Positions 27,232 through 35,859 of a DNA stretch of 64,000 nucleotides are shown piece after piece. A program made the translations under genes and the position numbers. The notes below the pieces were generated by a model. That model saw only the letters and a program-made list of their open reading frames with translations. It was not told the DNA's origin and did not search any database. Source of the stretch: Prado023 sp963753075 (GTDB lineage: Bacteria; Actinomycetota; Actinomycetes; S36-B12; CAIYMF01). The DNA lies in assembly GCA_963753075.1 (NCBI GenBank), contig CAVWAR010000002.1, positions 434,001 to 498,000 on the forward strand, read 5' to 3'. How positions within the stretch are numbered: the stretch's first letter is position 1; each line of letters begins with the position of its first letter.

Positions 27232-28104
27232 GCTACGGCCTTCCGGCGGAGGCCGCACCGCCGGCCCCGGTCTGCTACCGGCATCCGGAGCGGGAGACAT
27301 GGATCCAGTGCACGCGCTGCCAGCGGCCCATCTGCCCGGAGTGCATGAACGCGGCGTCCGTGGGATACCAGTGCCCTGAGTGTGTGAGCGCTGGGGTCGC
27401 ATCGATCCCTGAGTCCCGAACGGTCTTCGGTGGACGGCTCACCCGGGACGGCGCAGTGACGATGTCCCTGATGGGGATCTGCGCCTTCCTGTTCGTCACT
27501 GTGAGGCTGCTGGGCCTCGGTGGCGGGCTGGCGCGGTGGGGGATGCAACCGCTGGCAATCGCTCTCGACGGTGAGTGGTTCCGGCTCGTGTCGTCGATGT
27601 TCCTGCACGCCGGGTGGCTGCACATCGCGTTCAACATGTATGTCCTCTACATCCTGGGGCCCCCACTTGAACGGGTCCTGGGACATGGCCGGTTCCTGAC
27701 CCTGTACATGCTGTCCGGGATCGGTGGGTCGGTCGCGTCCTACTGGTTCTCCGCGGTGAATACCCTGTCCGTGGGTGCCAGTGGGGCGATCTTCGGGCTC
27801 ATGGCGGCGTGGATCGTCATCGGCCGGCGCCTGGACCGCGACGTGACCCAGATCATCTTCCTGCTTGGCATCAACGTGGCGCTGGGATTTGTCATTGGCG
27901 GCATCGACTGGCGGGCCCACCTGGGCGGTGCGGTGACCGGCGCTGTGGTCGGACTCATCCTCACCACAGGGCCGAGGCCAGGAGGGTCGCAGGCAGGTCG
28001 GCCAGCAGACGGGAGCCGCCCTTGCCGTCCTGATCGGCCTGGTCGTGCTGGTCATGGTGCGCACCACGCAGATCCAGGACCTGGTCCCTGCGCTGCTCGG
28101 CTGA
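27228..28104 (+). CDS. Rhomboid-family intramembrane serine protease, frameshifted near the C-terminus
   Basis: The N-terminus is a zinc-binding B-box-like domain (about 12-50; pairs of CxxC and a CYRHPE motif). Six-helix rhomboid core follows, with the catalytic serine in GASGAIFG and the catalytic histidine in DWRAHLGG. After about residue 243 (GLIL) the frame leaves the family. The expected last helix, LAVLIGLVVLVMVRTTQIQDL ending ALLG, is in the +1 frame and stops at 28104. A net one-base insertion or two-base deletion near 27950-27985 explains this. The uninterrupted frame would run to 28754 through crgA, which is implausible. The catalytic core is intact, so it may still work. Confidence 0.8.
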
Positions 28105-28149
28105 AGCCGCGGGGTACGATTCGGCCCAGCCGTGGTCAGAGAGGAAGAC

Positions 28150-28404
28150 ATGCCGGAGTCCAAGGGCCGGGGAAACCCGAAGCCGCGCCCCACGCCGGCC
28201 GCGCCCAAGAAGGAGGTAGCTACCTCCTCGCCGCGCTGGTTGGTGCCCCTGATGCTCGGGTGCTTCCTGGTCGGGCTGCTGTGGATAGTCCTGTACTACA
28301 TCGCCCCGGACATGCCGGTCATGGCTATCTTCGGGCGCTGGAACATGGTCATCGGGTTCGGCCTGATCATGATCGGGTTCGGACTGTCCACGAAGTGGCG
28401 TTGA
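28150..28404 (+). CDS. crgA: Cell division protein CrgA
   Basis: CrgA is a small two-helix membrane protein that coordinates septum formation with FtsZ and peptidoglycan enzymes. The 84-residue protein has a basic N-terminus, helix one (WLVPLMLGCFLVGLLWIVLYY) and helix two (WNMVIGFGLIMIGFGLSTKWR), both typical of the family. ATG 28150 is preceded by GAGAGGAAG. A perfect 18-base palindrome (AGGAGGTAGC then TACCTCCT, 28211-28228) lies inside the coding sequence. Confidence 0.95.
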   Translation: MPESKGRGNPKPRPTPAAPKKEVATSSPRWLVPLMLGCFLVGLLWIVLYYIAPDMPVMAIFGRWNMVIGFGLIMIGFGLSTKWR

Positions 28405-28543
28405 GCACCCCAAAACACCGCATATCGCCCGCACGTACCCGTTGTGGGGCTTCCGGAGCACTCTCTGTGACCGCCCGGTCAGCCTCTGCGACTGGTGATG
28501 ACCTCACGTTCAGTGACGAGCGACCACTCATGGGGGTGCCAAA
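28405..28543. other. Intergenic gap, crgA to sortase operon
   Basis: This 139-base convergent gap holds no gene and no clear terminator hairpin that I can see. Confidence 0.5.
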
Positions 28544-28750
28544 CTACACCAGTGTGATTTCGTCCCCAGCTGTGGACAAACCTGTGGACGATCCTGCATC
28601 CACCGTCACGTCGGTGAACGGAAGCCGTGGTTCCAGCCACGGGAACACCCAGGTGAACAGCACGAATACAGTCACGGAGAACGTCAGGACGCAGATCAAC
28701 ACCCGGACCGCAGTGGGACCGGGCAGGTGGTTCCAGAGCCACGCATACAC
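28544..28750 (-). CDS. Small membrane protein downstream of sortase
   Basis: The 68-residue protein starts MYAWLWNHLPGPTAVRVLIC, has one or two short hydrophobic segments (VFVLFTWVFPWLEPRLPF) and a short polar tail. Proteins of this form next to srtE and crgA recur in actinobacteria; the function is unknown. The GTG start directly follows the sortase stop codon TAG with no gap. Two DnaA-box-like sequences (TGTGGACAA at 28571-28579 and TGTGGACGA at 28584-28592) fall within it. Confidence 0.8.
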   Translation of the reverse strand: MYAWLWNHLPGPTAVRVLICVLTFSVTVFVLFTWVFPWLEPRLPFTDVTVDAGSSTGLSTAGDEITLV

Positions 28751-29503
28751 CTAGCGGCCCGCTTCCACTGCGGGCGGGGTCTCGCCCGCGTCCTTGTCGT
28801 AGCGCTCAGTGAGATCGCCCCACCAGATCCAGCGCGTCGTGCTCGCCCAGCGGGGGTTGCACGTGGTGAGCGTGATCAGGCGCTCGACCGGTTCCTGGCC
28901 CGGACCGCCGGGGACTGGGTCGATGACCCAAGAATCTGTGGGTGTGACGATCTCGTCCCGGCGCAGGGTGTACTCGAACCAGGAGTCTCGGGTCTCGACG
29001 TAGACGCGGTCCCCGTCCTGCAACCGGTCGACGTCACGGAAGGGCTCACCGTTGGTTGCCCGGTGTGCGGCGACGGCGAAGTTGCCCTTCTGGCCCGGGA
29101 GCTGGCTGTCGGGGTAGTGGCCGATACCGCGGGACAGGTCGGCGAGCTCGACGCTCTCCAGGACCGGCATGCCCCAGACCTTGTCGCTCAGGCGCGGGAT
29201 GTACATCAGGGCGAACGCATCGCCGAGCTGGGGCCTTGCCGGTGCGGTCTCGTCGGACTCGTCGGTCTCGTCCGGTGGCACCTCACCGCTGCTCACCGGC
29301 GGTCGGGTCCAGGAGTCCTGGAGCTGTGCGGCAGCCGCTGATGCGGCCCGCCCCGCGGTGACGTTCGTCCAGAGCAACTGGTACGCGACCAGGAGTAGCA
29401 GGAGCACCCCGACGGTGATGAGCAGCTCCCCGATGACACCCACGGCTGCCCACACGCGGGAGGGCGGCCTGGTGGGGGCTTCCTGTGTCTGCGCGGTGGT
29501 CAC
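28751..29503 (-). CDS. Class E sortase
   Basis: Sortases cleave sorting signals and anchor proteins to the cell wall. The 250-residue protein has an N-terminal transmembrane helix (GELLITVGVLLLLLVAYQ) and an extracellular sortase domain with catalytic His in VAAHRATNG and Cys in LTTCNPRWASTTR, the Arg following. The LTTCNP context and the position near crgA and pabA fit class E. No sortase substrate with an LAxTG-type tail was seen in the window. Start GTG overlaps the DUF881 stop (GTGA). Confidence 0.92.
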   Translation of the reverse strand: MTTAQTQEAPTRPPSRVWAAVGVIGELLITVGVLLLLLVAYQLLWTNVTAGRAASAAAAQLQDSWTRPPVSSGEVPPDETDESDETAPARPQLGDAFALMYIPRLSDKVWGMPVLESVELADLSRGIGHYPDSQLPGQKGNFAVAAHRATNGEPFRDVDRLQDGDRVYVETRDSWFEYTLRRDEIVTPTDSWVIDPVPGGPGQEPVERLITLTTCNPRWASTTRWIWWGDLTERYDKDAGETPPAVEAGR

Positions 29504-30354
29504 GGGACCACCTGGGCGTCGTCAGCCGTCAGCGGACCGGTGTAGGCCGGAAGCACCAGCTCCGGGGCGACCTGCTGGTCGTAGCCCAGCCCGACGACGT
29601 CGGCCCACTCCCGGAAGAAGGCCACGGACTCGTCCGCATCCAGTGCCTCGGTCAGCCGGGTGACGTCCCCGACGGCCTCGATCACGAACGGCGGGGAGTA
29701 CACCTGCCCCTGCAGGATCACTGTGTTGCCCACGCACCGCACAGCACTGGTGCTGACCAGCCGCTGACCCATCACGGTCACGCCGGAGGCACCGCCTCGC
29801 CACATGGCGTTGACCACGCCCTGGACATCCTGCTGGTGGACCAAGTAGTCGTCACCGGTGTAGCCATCGGGCAGTGGATCGGGGGCGTCGGCATCGTCAA
29901 GGGAGACGGTGACCCCAGGGCCCACGACCTCGGTGAGGCCCACGACCGGCGAGAGCTCGGCGATCGAGGCCGTGGTCTCCTCCAGTGCCACACCTGGGTC
30001 GCCGAGTGCCACGAGGGACGCGACCCTGTTGGTCAGGTTGTTGACGTCCTGCCGCAACTCGGCGTTCTGGTCGGCGCGGGCCATGATGGCCGATTGCAGA
30101 CCGCCGCTCCGGTCGACGCGCAGGTCGCCGCCGTCGGAGGCGGTCGCGCTGGCGATGAACATCGCGCCGGCCATCGCGAAGACGGCTCCCGCCACGACAT
30201 CAGCCCACCGGGGCACGCGCCGCCGCGCACGTGCGGGCAGCTCCGCGGCGGACCCCGAGCCTCCCGGGGTGCCCTCTGCAGCCGCCGGAGTGCCAACGGC
30301 CGCGTCGGCGGGCGCACCAGCCTCGAGTGCCGGCTCGCGCGGGGGACTGTGCAC
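29500..30354 (-). CDS. DUF881 membrane protein
   Basis: The 284-residue protein has a Pro/Ala-rich cytoplasmic tail, one transmembrane helix (about 65-90, VVAGAVFAMAGAMFIAS), a short coiled coil and an extracellular DUF881 domain (GPGVTVSLDDAD, VHQQDVQGVVNAMWRGGA, GVTVMGQRL). The function is unknown; the family is common near sortase and crgA genes. It leads the DUF881-srtE-small protein operon. TACCCT (30361-30366 on the minus strand) ends six bases before the GTG, implying a leaderless start. It is divergent from pabA with 29 bases between starts. Confidence 0.88.
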   Translation of the reverse strand: MHSPPREPALEAGAPADAAVGTPAAAEGTPGGSGSAAELPARARRRVPRWADVVAGAVFAMAGAMFIASATASDGGDLRVDRSGGLQSAIMARADQNAELRQDVNNLTNRVASLVALGDPGVALEETTASIAELSPVVGLTEVVGPGVTVSLDDADAPDPLPDGYTGDDYLVHQQDVQGVVNAMWRGGASGVTVMGQRLVSTSAVRCVGNTVILQGQVYSPPFVIEAVGDVTRLTEALDADESVAFFREWADVVGLGYDQQVAPELVLPAYTGPLTADDAQVVP

Positions 30355-30360
30355 ACAGCA

Positions 30361-30377
30361 AGGGTAACCGCGACAAT
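30361..30377. promoter_or_regulatory. Overlapping divergent -10 boxes of DUF881 and pabA/trpG
   Basis: The minus-strand TACCCT (30361-30366) and plus-strand GACAAT (30372-30377) each end six bases before their GTG starts at 30354 and 30384. The two promoters therefore overlap. Confidence 0.5.
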
Positions 30378-30383
30378 GGCCCG

Positions 30384-31022
30384 GTGACTGCGCACATCCT
30401 CATCGTGGACAACTACGACTCGTTCGTGTTCAACCTCGCCCAGTACCTGGCTCAACTCGGTGCCCAGGTGGATGTCAAGCGCAACGACGCCGTGACCACA
30501 AGTGACGCACTGGCCTATGACGGGGTGCTGCTGTCCCCGGGGCCTGGGGACCCGCACGATGCCGGTGTCAGTATGGACATGGTTGGTGCGTGCGCGGGTC
30601 AGGTTCCCCTGTTCGGGGTCTGCCTGGGGCACCAGGCGATCGGGGCGGTGTTCGGTGGGGTCGTGTCACGAGCCCCCGAGCTGCTGCATGGGAAGACCTC
30701 GATGGTTCACCATGCCGGTCAGGGCGTGCTTGCTGGGCTGAGCGACCCGTTCCGGGCCACCAGGTACCACTCGCTGGCCGTCGAGCGCTCCTCAGTCCCC
30801 GCGGAGCTGGAGATCACCGGATGGACTGACAGCGGCGTGGTCATGGCACTGCGACACCGCCAGTACGACATCGAAGGCGTGCAGTTCCATCCGGAGTCGG
30901 TCCTGACCGAAGGGGGCTACCAGATGCTGGCGACCTGGCTGACCCGCTGCGGGGACCCCGAAGCGCCGAGCCGAGCCGTGGGCCTGTTGCCGGTGGTCGG
31001 TGCGGCGGCGTCGACCACCTGA
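30384..31022 (+). CDS. pabA: Glutamine amidotransferase, anthranilate/aminodeoxychorismate synthase component II
   Basis: The 212-residue class I glutamine amidotransferase supplies ammonia to PabB or TrpE. It has NYDSFVFNLAQYL, the nucleophile Cys in GVCLGHQAIG, and the His-Glu pair in VQFHPESVLTEGG. PabA and TrpG cannot be told apart from sequence; the gene next to crgA and pknB in actinobacteria is usually called trpG or pabA. GTG 30384 is chosen; a -10 box ends six bases before it. Confidence 0.9.
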   Translation: MTAHILIVDNYDSFVFNLAQYLAQLGAQVDVKRNDAVTTSDALAYDGVLLSPGPGDPHDAGVSMDMVGACAGQVPLFGVCLGHQAIGAVFGGVVSRAPELLHGKTSMVHHAGQGVLAGLSDPFRATRYHSLAVERSSVPAELEITGWTDSGVVMALRHRQYDIEGVQFHPESVLTEGGYQMLATWLTRCGDPEAPSRAVGLLPVVGAAASTT

Positions 31023-31055
31023 GCCTGGCCTGTGGTTGCTGCGCGCAGCGCCAAC

Positions 31056-32222
31056 TCAGGCAAATCCCACACGGAGCCGGTCGAGGGCCTCGGCAAGCAC
31101 CTCGGGGCGCTTGCAGAAGGCCCACCTGACCCAGGTCTGGCCCACGGACACGTCGTCACAGAGCGCGGACACCGGGATGGCGACCACACCCGCCCGCTCG
31201 GGTAGGTCAGCACAGAACTGCGCTCCGCTGTCGTACCCCATGCCGGTCACGTCGGTGAGCAGGAAGTAGGTCCCCTCGCTCGGAAGGACGGTCAGGCCGA
31301 GGCTGGCCAGTCCCTGGGACAGGAGATCGCGCTGCGCGGCCAACGTGGCGCGGAACGACTCCCAGTGCGAGTTCGGGAGCTCGCCCAGGCCGGCGGCGAC
31401 GGCCCACTGGAAGGGCCCACCCGACACGTAGCTCAGGTGTTGGCGGATGACCCGGACGGAACTGATGAGGGCACTGGGACCCGTGGCCCAGCCGACCTTC
31501 CATCCGGTGAAGGACAGGCTCTTTCCGGCAGATCCCACCGTGATGGTGCGCTCCGCCATCCCCGCAACGGTGGCGATCGGGATGTGCGGGTGCCCGTCGA
31601 ACCAGAGGTGCTCGTAGGCCTCGTCGGAGAGCACGAGCAGGTCGGCGGTGATGGCGACGCGCGCGATCGCCGCCAACTCCTGCGCTGTGAGCACGGATCC
31701 GCTGGGGTTGTGCGGCGAGTTCAGGATCAGCATGCGGCTGGTGGGCGTGATCCGGGCCTGCAGGGCGGCCGGGTCCGGCCGGAATGTCCCAGGGACAGGG
31801 GGGACGCTTACCCGGATCCCGCCTGCGAGGTCGATGGCCGCCGCGTAGAGGTCGAACCAGGGCTCGAGGACGAGCACCTCGTCGCCCGGTTCCACGAAAG
31901 CCAGGACTGTCGCGACGATGGCCTCTGCGGCTCCGGTGGTCACCACGACGTCGGTACCGGGGTCCCACTCCAACCCGTACCACGCCTGCTGATGGCCACA
32001 GATTGCAGCCCTCAGCTCGGGGAGCCCGTGTGCCGGTGGGTACTGGGCTCCCAGGCCGGACTGGATAGCGGAGATTGCCGCATCGCGCACCAGCTCGGGA
32101 CCATCGGTGTCCGGGAAGCCCTGACCGAGGTTCACGGCACCGAGCGAGGCAGCGAGCGCGGACATCTCCCCGAAGATGCTTCGGCGATGGGGCTGCATCC
32201 GTGCCACGAGCGGGTGTGACAT
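31056..32222 (-). CDS. Class I/II PLP-dependent aminotransferase (DapC-like)
   Basis: This 388-residue fold-type I aminotransferase has QGFPDTDGP, NSPHNPSGS, VLSDEAYEHL and the PLP lysine in GSAGKSLSFTGWKVGW. It is closest in signature to N-succinyldiaminopimelate (DapC/YbdL) or kynurenine/methionine-type aminotransferases; the substrate is not certain. The stop is 34 bases from the convergent pabA stop, with a GCTGCGCGCAGC hairpin between them. Confidence 0.85.
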   Translation of the reverse strand: MSHPLVARMQPHRRSIFGEMSALAASLGAVNLGQGFPDTDGPELVRDAAISAIQSGLGAQYPPAHGLPELRAAICGHQQAWYGLEWDPGTDVVVTTGAAEAIVATVLAFVEPGDEVLVLEPWFDLYAAAIDLAGGIRVSVPPVPGTFRPDPAALQARITPTSRMLILNSPHNPSGSVLTAQELAAIARVAITADLLVLSDEAYEHLWFDGHPHIPIATVAGMAERTITVGSAGKSLSFTGWKVGWATGPSALISSVRVIRQHLSYVSGGPFQWAVAAGLGELPNSHWESFRATLAAQRDLLSQGLASLGLTVLPSEGTYFLLTDVTGMGYDSGAQFCADLPERAGVVAIPVSALCDDVSVGQTWVRWAFCKRPEVLAEALDRLRVGFA

Positions 32223-32264
32223 TGGCCTACCCCAGTTCAGGTTGTCGCAGGGACGCTGGGTAGG

Positions 32265-33050
32265 TCACTGCTGCTGCCCGGTCCTGGCCCGCAGCGACGG
32301 GGCGGCAGTCGCGCGGCGCAGCAGGGCGCGCGGTGCATGCCGGGCGAGCAGGGACAAGGAGGTGTAGCGCTTGGACGGCACGTTGATGACCCGCCCGGAT
32401 CGTGCGGCTGCCAAGCCCTCGACCGCGACACGTCGGGCATCGAGCCACACCCACTCGGGGAGGGCGGAGACGCTCATCTGGGCGCGCTCGTGGAACTCGG
32501 TGTGCGTGAATCCGGGGCAGACGGCGGTGGCGGCAACGCCTGTCCCCGCCAGTTCACCGGCCAGCCCCTCGGTGAAGACGGTGACCCAGGACTTGGCGGC
32601 GCCATACGTTCCCGAGGGAACCCACCCGGCCAAGCTGGAGACGTTGATCACGCTGCCCTGACCCCGCTGGACCATTCCCGGCAGGACCGCGTGCGTCAGC
32701 CGCAGCGTGGCGCGGACGAGGACGTCGAGCAGGCGCTCCTCCTCGGGGAGGCTGCCCCCGATGAAGCTGTCGTTGACGCCGAACCCCGCGTTGTTCACCA
32801 GGACGTCCACGGGCCGTGATCCGTCGGCCAGTCGGCTCATCACGATCGAGCAGCCGGCGTCTGTGGCGAGATCGGCGGCGAGGACCTCGACCTCGATGCC
32901 GGCTTCGTCGCGCAGCCGTTCGGCCACCGCATCGAGGCGCTCGATGTTGCGGGCAACGAGGACCAGGTCCGATCCCTCGGCGGCGAGCACCTCCGCGAAG
33001 GCCAGGCCGATGCCGGCCGTGGCCCCCGTCACACATGCAGTCGTGTTCAC
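32265..33050 (-). CDS. Short-chain dehydrogenase/reductase
   Basis: The 261-residue Rossmann enzyme has the NAD(P) motif TGATAGIGLAFAE, the NNAGFG motif, and the catalytic SSLAG...YGAAK tetrad. It resembles classical SDRs of the DltE/short-chain alcohol dehydrogenase type; the substrate is unknown. The extended C-terminal tail is Arg/Ala-rich. A GGGAG ribosome binding site lies before the ATG. Confidence 0.88.
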   Translation of the reverse strand: MNTTACVTGATAGIGLAFAEVLAAEGSDLVLVARNIERLDAVAERLRDEAGIEVEVLAADLATDAGCSIVMSRLADGSRPVDVLVNNAGFGVNDSFIGGSLPEEERLLDVLVRATLRLTHAVLPGMVQRGQGSVINVSSLAGWVPSGTYGAAKSWVTVFTEGLAGELAGTGVAATAVCPGFTHTEFHERAQMSVSALPEWVWLDARRVAVEGLAAARSGRVINVPSKRYTSLSLLARHAPRALLRRATAAPSLRARTGQQQ

Positions 33051-33081
33051 AGTCCGCTCCCAGGGTGTCGGGTCTTTCGGG

Positions 33082-33591
33082 TCACGATAGGGAGTCCGGC
33101 CAGCCGCGCGCGATCCCGCTCACGGCTGCGATCGGATCCGAGTCCAGGATCGTCCAGCCACGTAGCCGGGCCGCGGACGCATGCGGGCTCTTCGTGTCAT
33201 GGTCCACGTAGATCACCGGCGCGTCCGGCCAGTCGGTACCGGCCCGGCTGGGGTCGGGCAGCGGCCCTCCGAGCAGGACGTAGGCCACGACCGAGCGGCG
33301 AGCTGCTCGCTGCGAGAAGCCGAGGGCTGCCAGTCCTGCGTTGGCAGGTCCAGAACTGACCAGGATGAGCGGCCCGTCGGCCTGTGCAGCCGTGATTGCG
33401 ACGGCCTGGTCCGCGACCCAGGCGGCCATCCCGAGCCGGGTGTCGTCCCCCTCGGTCCCCACGTTGGCCTGCCGGTGTGGGATCACGACCGGTATGCCCC
33501 ACGCCGACAAGGCTGCGGCGAGCTCCCGGCGCGACCCGTCCGGGGCGTCGGGATCCAGGGCTGGGCACAGCACCACGGTGACCCGGGACAT
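33082..33591 (-). CDS. Alpha/beta-hydrolase-like hypothetical protein
   Basis: This 169-residue protein has a small Rossmann-like or truncated alpha/beta-hydrolase look (VTVVLCPALDPDAPDG, PLILVSSGPANAGLAALGF, VVAYVLLGGPLPDP, ending WPDAPVIYVDHDTKSP). A GxSxG nucleophile elbow is not obvious; the corresponding stretch is SSGPANAG. I do not recognise a family. It starts one base after the pyrE stop, so it is probably in the pyrE operon. Confidence 0.7.
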   Translation of the reverse strand: MSRVTVVLCPALDPDAPDGSRRELAAALSAWGIPVVIPHRQANVGTEGDDTRLGMAAWVADQAVAITAAQADGPLILVSSGPANAGLAALGFSQRAARRSVVAYVLLGGPLPDPSRAGTDWPDAPVIYVDHDTKSPHASAARLRGWTILDSDPIAAVSGIARGWPDSLS

Positions 33592-33592
33592 G

Positions 33593-34132
33593 TCAGTCCA
33601 GGCCCAGGTCGGTCAGCTGATATGCCGTTCGATAGTCCAGGTCCGCCGCAGAGATCGCCGCTGCAGCACCACGCTCGACGATGACCGCCACACCGACCAC
33701 CTCGGCTCCCGCCTCGCGCAATGCCTCGACCGCGGTGAGCACCGACCCACCGGTGGTCGACGTGTCCTCAACTGCGAGGACCCGACGCCCCGCCACATCC
33801 GGGCCCTCGATTCGCCTCTGCAGTCCGTGGGCCTTCTCGGCCTTGCGGACCACGAACGCGTCGAGCCGGTGGCCTCGGGCCGCCGCGGCATGCAGCATGG
33901 CGGTGGCGACCGGGTCGGCGCCGAGCGTCAGCCCGCCCACCGCGTCATAGGACAGGTCCTCGGTCAGGTCCAGCATCACCTCTCCAACGAGCGGCGCGGC
34001 CTGCCCATCGAGGGTCACCCGGCGCAGGTCGACGTAGTAGTCGGCTTCACGGCCGGAGGACAGCACAACGCGGCCGCGGATGACGGCCTTGGTGCGGATC
34101 TGGTCCAGGAGCTGCTCGCGGGCATCAGTCAC
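33593..34132 (-). CDS. pyrE: Orotate phosphoribosyltransferase
   Basis: PyrE makes orotidine monophosphate from orotate and PRPP in pyrimidine synthesis. The 179-residue protein has the LSSGREADYYVDLRR substrate motif, the FVVRKAEKAHG loop and the PRPP-binding VLAVEDTSTTGGS motif. GTG 34132 is chosen: TAGGCT on the minus strand ends seven bases upstream and no ribosome binding site is present, suggesting a leaderless message. The open frame extends 17 codons further. Confidence 0.93.
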   Translation of the reverse strand: MTDAREQLLDQIRTKAVIRGRVVLSSGREADYYVDLRRVTLDGQAAPLVGEVMLDLTEDLSYDAVGGLTLGADPVATAMLHAAAARGHRLDAFVVRKAEKAHGLQRRIEGPDVAGRRVLAVEDTSTTGGSVLTAVEALREAGAEVVGVAVIVERGAAAAISAADLDYRTAYQLTDLGLD

Positions 34133-34192
34133 ACAGGTCAGCCTAGGTCCTGCCGACGTGCCCCGACGCGCGCGGTCCATCAAGGGCGGAGG

Positions 34193-34888
34193 TCAGCCCG
34201 CCTGCTCCACGCTGACCTCGGCGACGCGGGTCTCGCGTCGGTGCCTGAGTGTCTCGATCCCGATGGGGATGATGGACAGGGCCACGATGCCGATGAGGAT
34301 GAGTTCGATGTGGTCCTTCACGAACGGGATGGTCCCGAGGTAGTAGCCGAGCAGGGTCACGCCGGTTGCCCAGAGCACCCCACCGATCGTGGAGTAGACG
34401 ACGTAGGTGCGCAGGTCCATCCGGCCCACCCCGGCCATGGCTGTGATGAAGGTGCGCACGATCGGCACGAAGCGGGCCAGCACGATGGCCCGGGATCCGT
34501 ACTTGTCGAAGAACGAATGCGTCTTGTCGACGTACTCCTGCCGGAAGAGCCGGGAGTCTGGGCGGTTGAACAATGGGGGGCCGGCCCGGTGGCCGATCCA
34601 GTATCCGGTGAGGTTGCCGATCACGGCCGCGGCCGACAGCAGCAGGCAGGCGACCTGGATGGGGATGTCGATGACGCCGCTGGCGATGAACAGTCCCACC
34701 ATGAACAGCAGCGAGTCCCCGGGGAGGAAGAAGCCGATCAGCAGACCGCACTCAGCGAAGATGATCCCCAGGGCGATCCAGAAGGCGGCCGCGCCGAACC
34801 GGTCGAGGTTCTGCGGATCCAGCCATTCCGGCCCCAGGGCGGGTACGACGCTGGGCAGCGTCGTTGCCAGGGACGCGGTCAGGCTCAC
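34193..34888 (-). CDS. DedA-family membrane protein
   Basis: This 231-residue SNARE-associated (VTT domain) membrane protein has ECGLLIGFFLPGDSLLF, the FDKYGSRAIVLARFVPIVRTF segment and several helices. DedA proteins are implicated in lipid (undecaprenyl phosphate) transport or membrane homeostasis. I choose the GTG at 34888, because TAGCCT (34895-34900 on the minus strand) ends six bases before it; the previous GTG at 34891 is also possible. Confidence 0.93.
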   Translation of the reverse strand: MSLTASLATTLPSVVPALGPEWLDPQNLDRFGAAAFWIALGIIFAECGLLIGFFLPGDSLLFMVGLFIASGVIDIPIQVACLLLSAAAVIGNLTGYWIGHRAGPPLFNRPDSRLFRQEYVDKTHSFFDKYGSRAIVLARFVPIVRTFITAMAGVGRMDLRTYVVYSTIGGVLWATGVTLLGYYLGTIPFVKDHIELILIGIVALSIIPIGIETLRHRRETRVAEVSVEQAG

Positions 34889-34897
34889 CACGCTAGG

Positions 34898-35509
34898 CTA
34901 CTCCCCCCCGGTGGGTGGGCCGCTGAGGTGGGCGCGCGCCCAGCAGTGCATCGCGATCGACGCTGCCGCCGCGACGTTGATCGACCGGGTGGACCCGTAC
35001 TGGCTGATCGACAGCACCGAATCGGCCCCGGCGAGCGCACCCACGCTCAGCCCGGGGCCCTCCTGGCCGAAGAGCAGGACGCAGGCCCTGGGCATCGGAT
35101 GACTCTCGATCGGGACGGCGCCCGGCACCACGTCGATAGCCACGATGGGCAGCCCCTCGGCCTGAGCCCAGGACTGGAGGCCGGCGGGGTCCGGGTGGTG
35201 CCTGATGCTCAGGTAGGCGTCCGTGACCATCGCCCCCCGGCGGTTCCAGCGACGGCGACCAACGATGTGCACGCCAGCCACGTTGAACGCATTGGCCGTG
35301 CGCACGATGGAGCCGATGTTCAGGTCGTGCTCGATGTTCTCCACCGCCACGTGCAGGGGGGAGCGTCGAGTGTCGAGGTCGGCGACGATCGCCTCGACCG
35401 ACCAGTACCGGTACCTGTCGATGACGTTGCGCGAATCGCCGCCGGCGAGCAGGTCCGGGTCGAGGCGTGGGTCCTGCGGCCAGGGCAGTGGGTGGGGTCC
35501 GACGGGCAC
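34898..35509 (-). CDS. TrmH/SpoU-family RNA methyltransferase
   Basis: The 203-residue SPOUT-class enzyme has the three motifs HDLNIGSIVRTANAF, VLLFGQEGPGL and ISQYGSTRSINVAAAASIAMH. It 2'-O-methylates tRNA or rRNA; the exact site is unknown. The N-terminus MPVGPHPLPWPQDPR is unusual in being proline-rich. The gene is convergent neither with tRNA-Ser nor DedA: it is upstream of DedA on the same strand, with a gap of six bases. Confidence 0.88.
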   Translation of the reverse strand: MPVGPHPLPWPQDPRLDPDLLAGGDSRNVIDRYRYWSVEAIVADLDTRRSPLHVAVENIEHDLNIGSIVRTANAFNVAGVHIVGRRRWNRRGAMVTDAYLSIRHHPDPAGLQSWAQAEGLPIVAIDVVPGAVPIESHPMPRACVLLFGQEGPGLSVGALAGADSVLSISQYGSTRSINVAAAASIAMHCWARAHLSGPPTGGE

Positions 35510-35569
35510 CAGCCAAGGCTACGGCTGCGATTTGGTGCTCGGGGACCCCCGGCCCGTAGAATCCTCGGC

Positions 35570-35656
35570 GGTGGCGTGTCCGAGCGGCCAAAGGAGCACG
35601 ACTCGAAATCGTGTGTGGGTTTGTAGCCCACCGTGGGTTCGAATCCCACCGCCACC
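35570..35656 (+). tRNA. tRNA-Ser (CGA)
   Basis: The 87-base cloverleaf has acceptor GGTGGCG/CGCCACC, anticodon loop CTCGAAA with CGA, a long variable arm (GTGGGTTTGTAGCCCACC) typical of serine tRNAs, and T-arm GGGTTCGAATCCC. CCA is not encoded. Confidence 0.97.
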
Positions 35657-35668
35657 GCCGGTGAACGG

Positions 35669-35698
35669 CAAAGGACCGAACCCCAGGGTTCGGTCCTT
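35669..35698 (+). terminator. Terminator of tRNA-Ser
   Basis: AAAGGACCGAACCC and GGGTTCGGTCCTTT form a 14-bp perfect stem with a two-base spacer, 12 bases after the tRNA. Confidence 0.88.
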
Positions 35699-35859
35699 TC
35701 GCTCTGTGGATCCCAGGCCCGGCACACGGGTCTTGTGGGTGAGGTTGGAGCAGCAGGAGGTGCCTCGGCCAGAGGGAGCAGCCGACACGGCCCCGACGTA
35801 GGATTGGGTACATAGTCGCCAGGTCGCGACGCCCCGTCCGGACGAGCCGAGGAGACCCC

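Noticed and set aside
28105..28754. Rhomboid reading frame continuing to 28754
   Set aside because: It runs through crgA out of frame and has no family similarity; it results from the frameshift.
33341..35626. Plus-strand 761-residue open frame
   Set aside because: It is antisense to pyrE, dedA and the methyltransferase and lacks any domain features.
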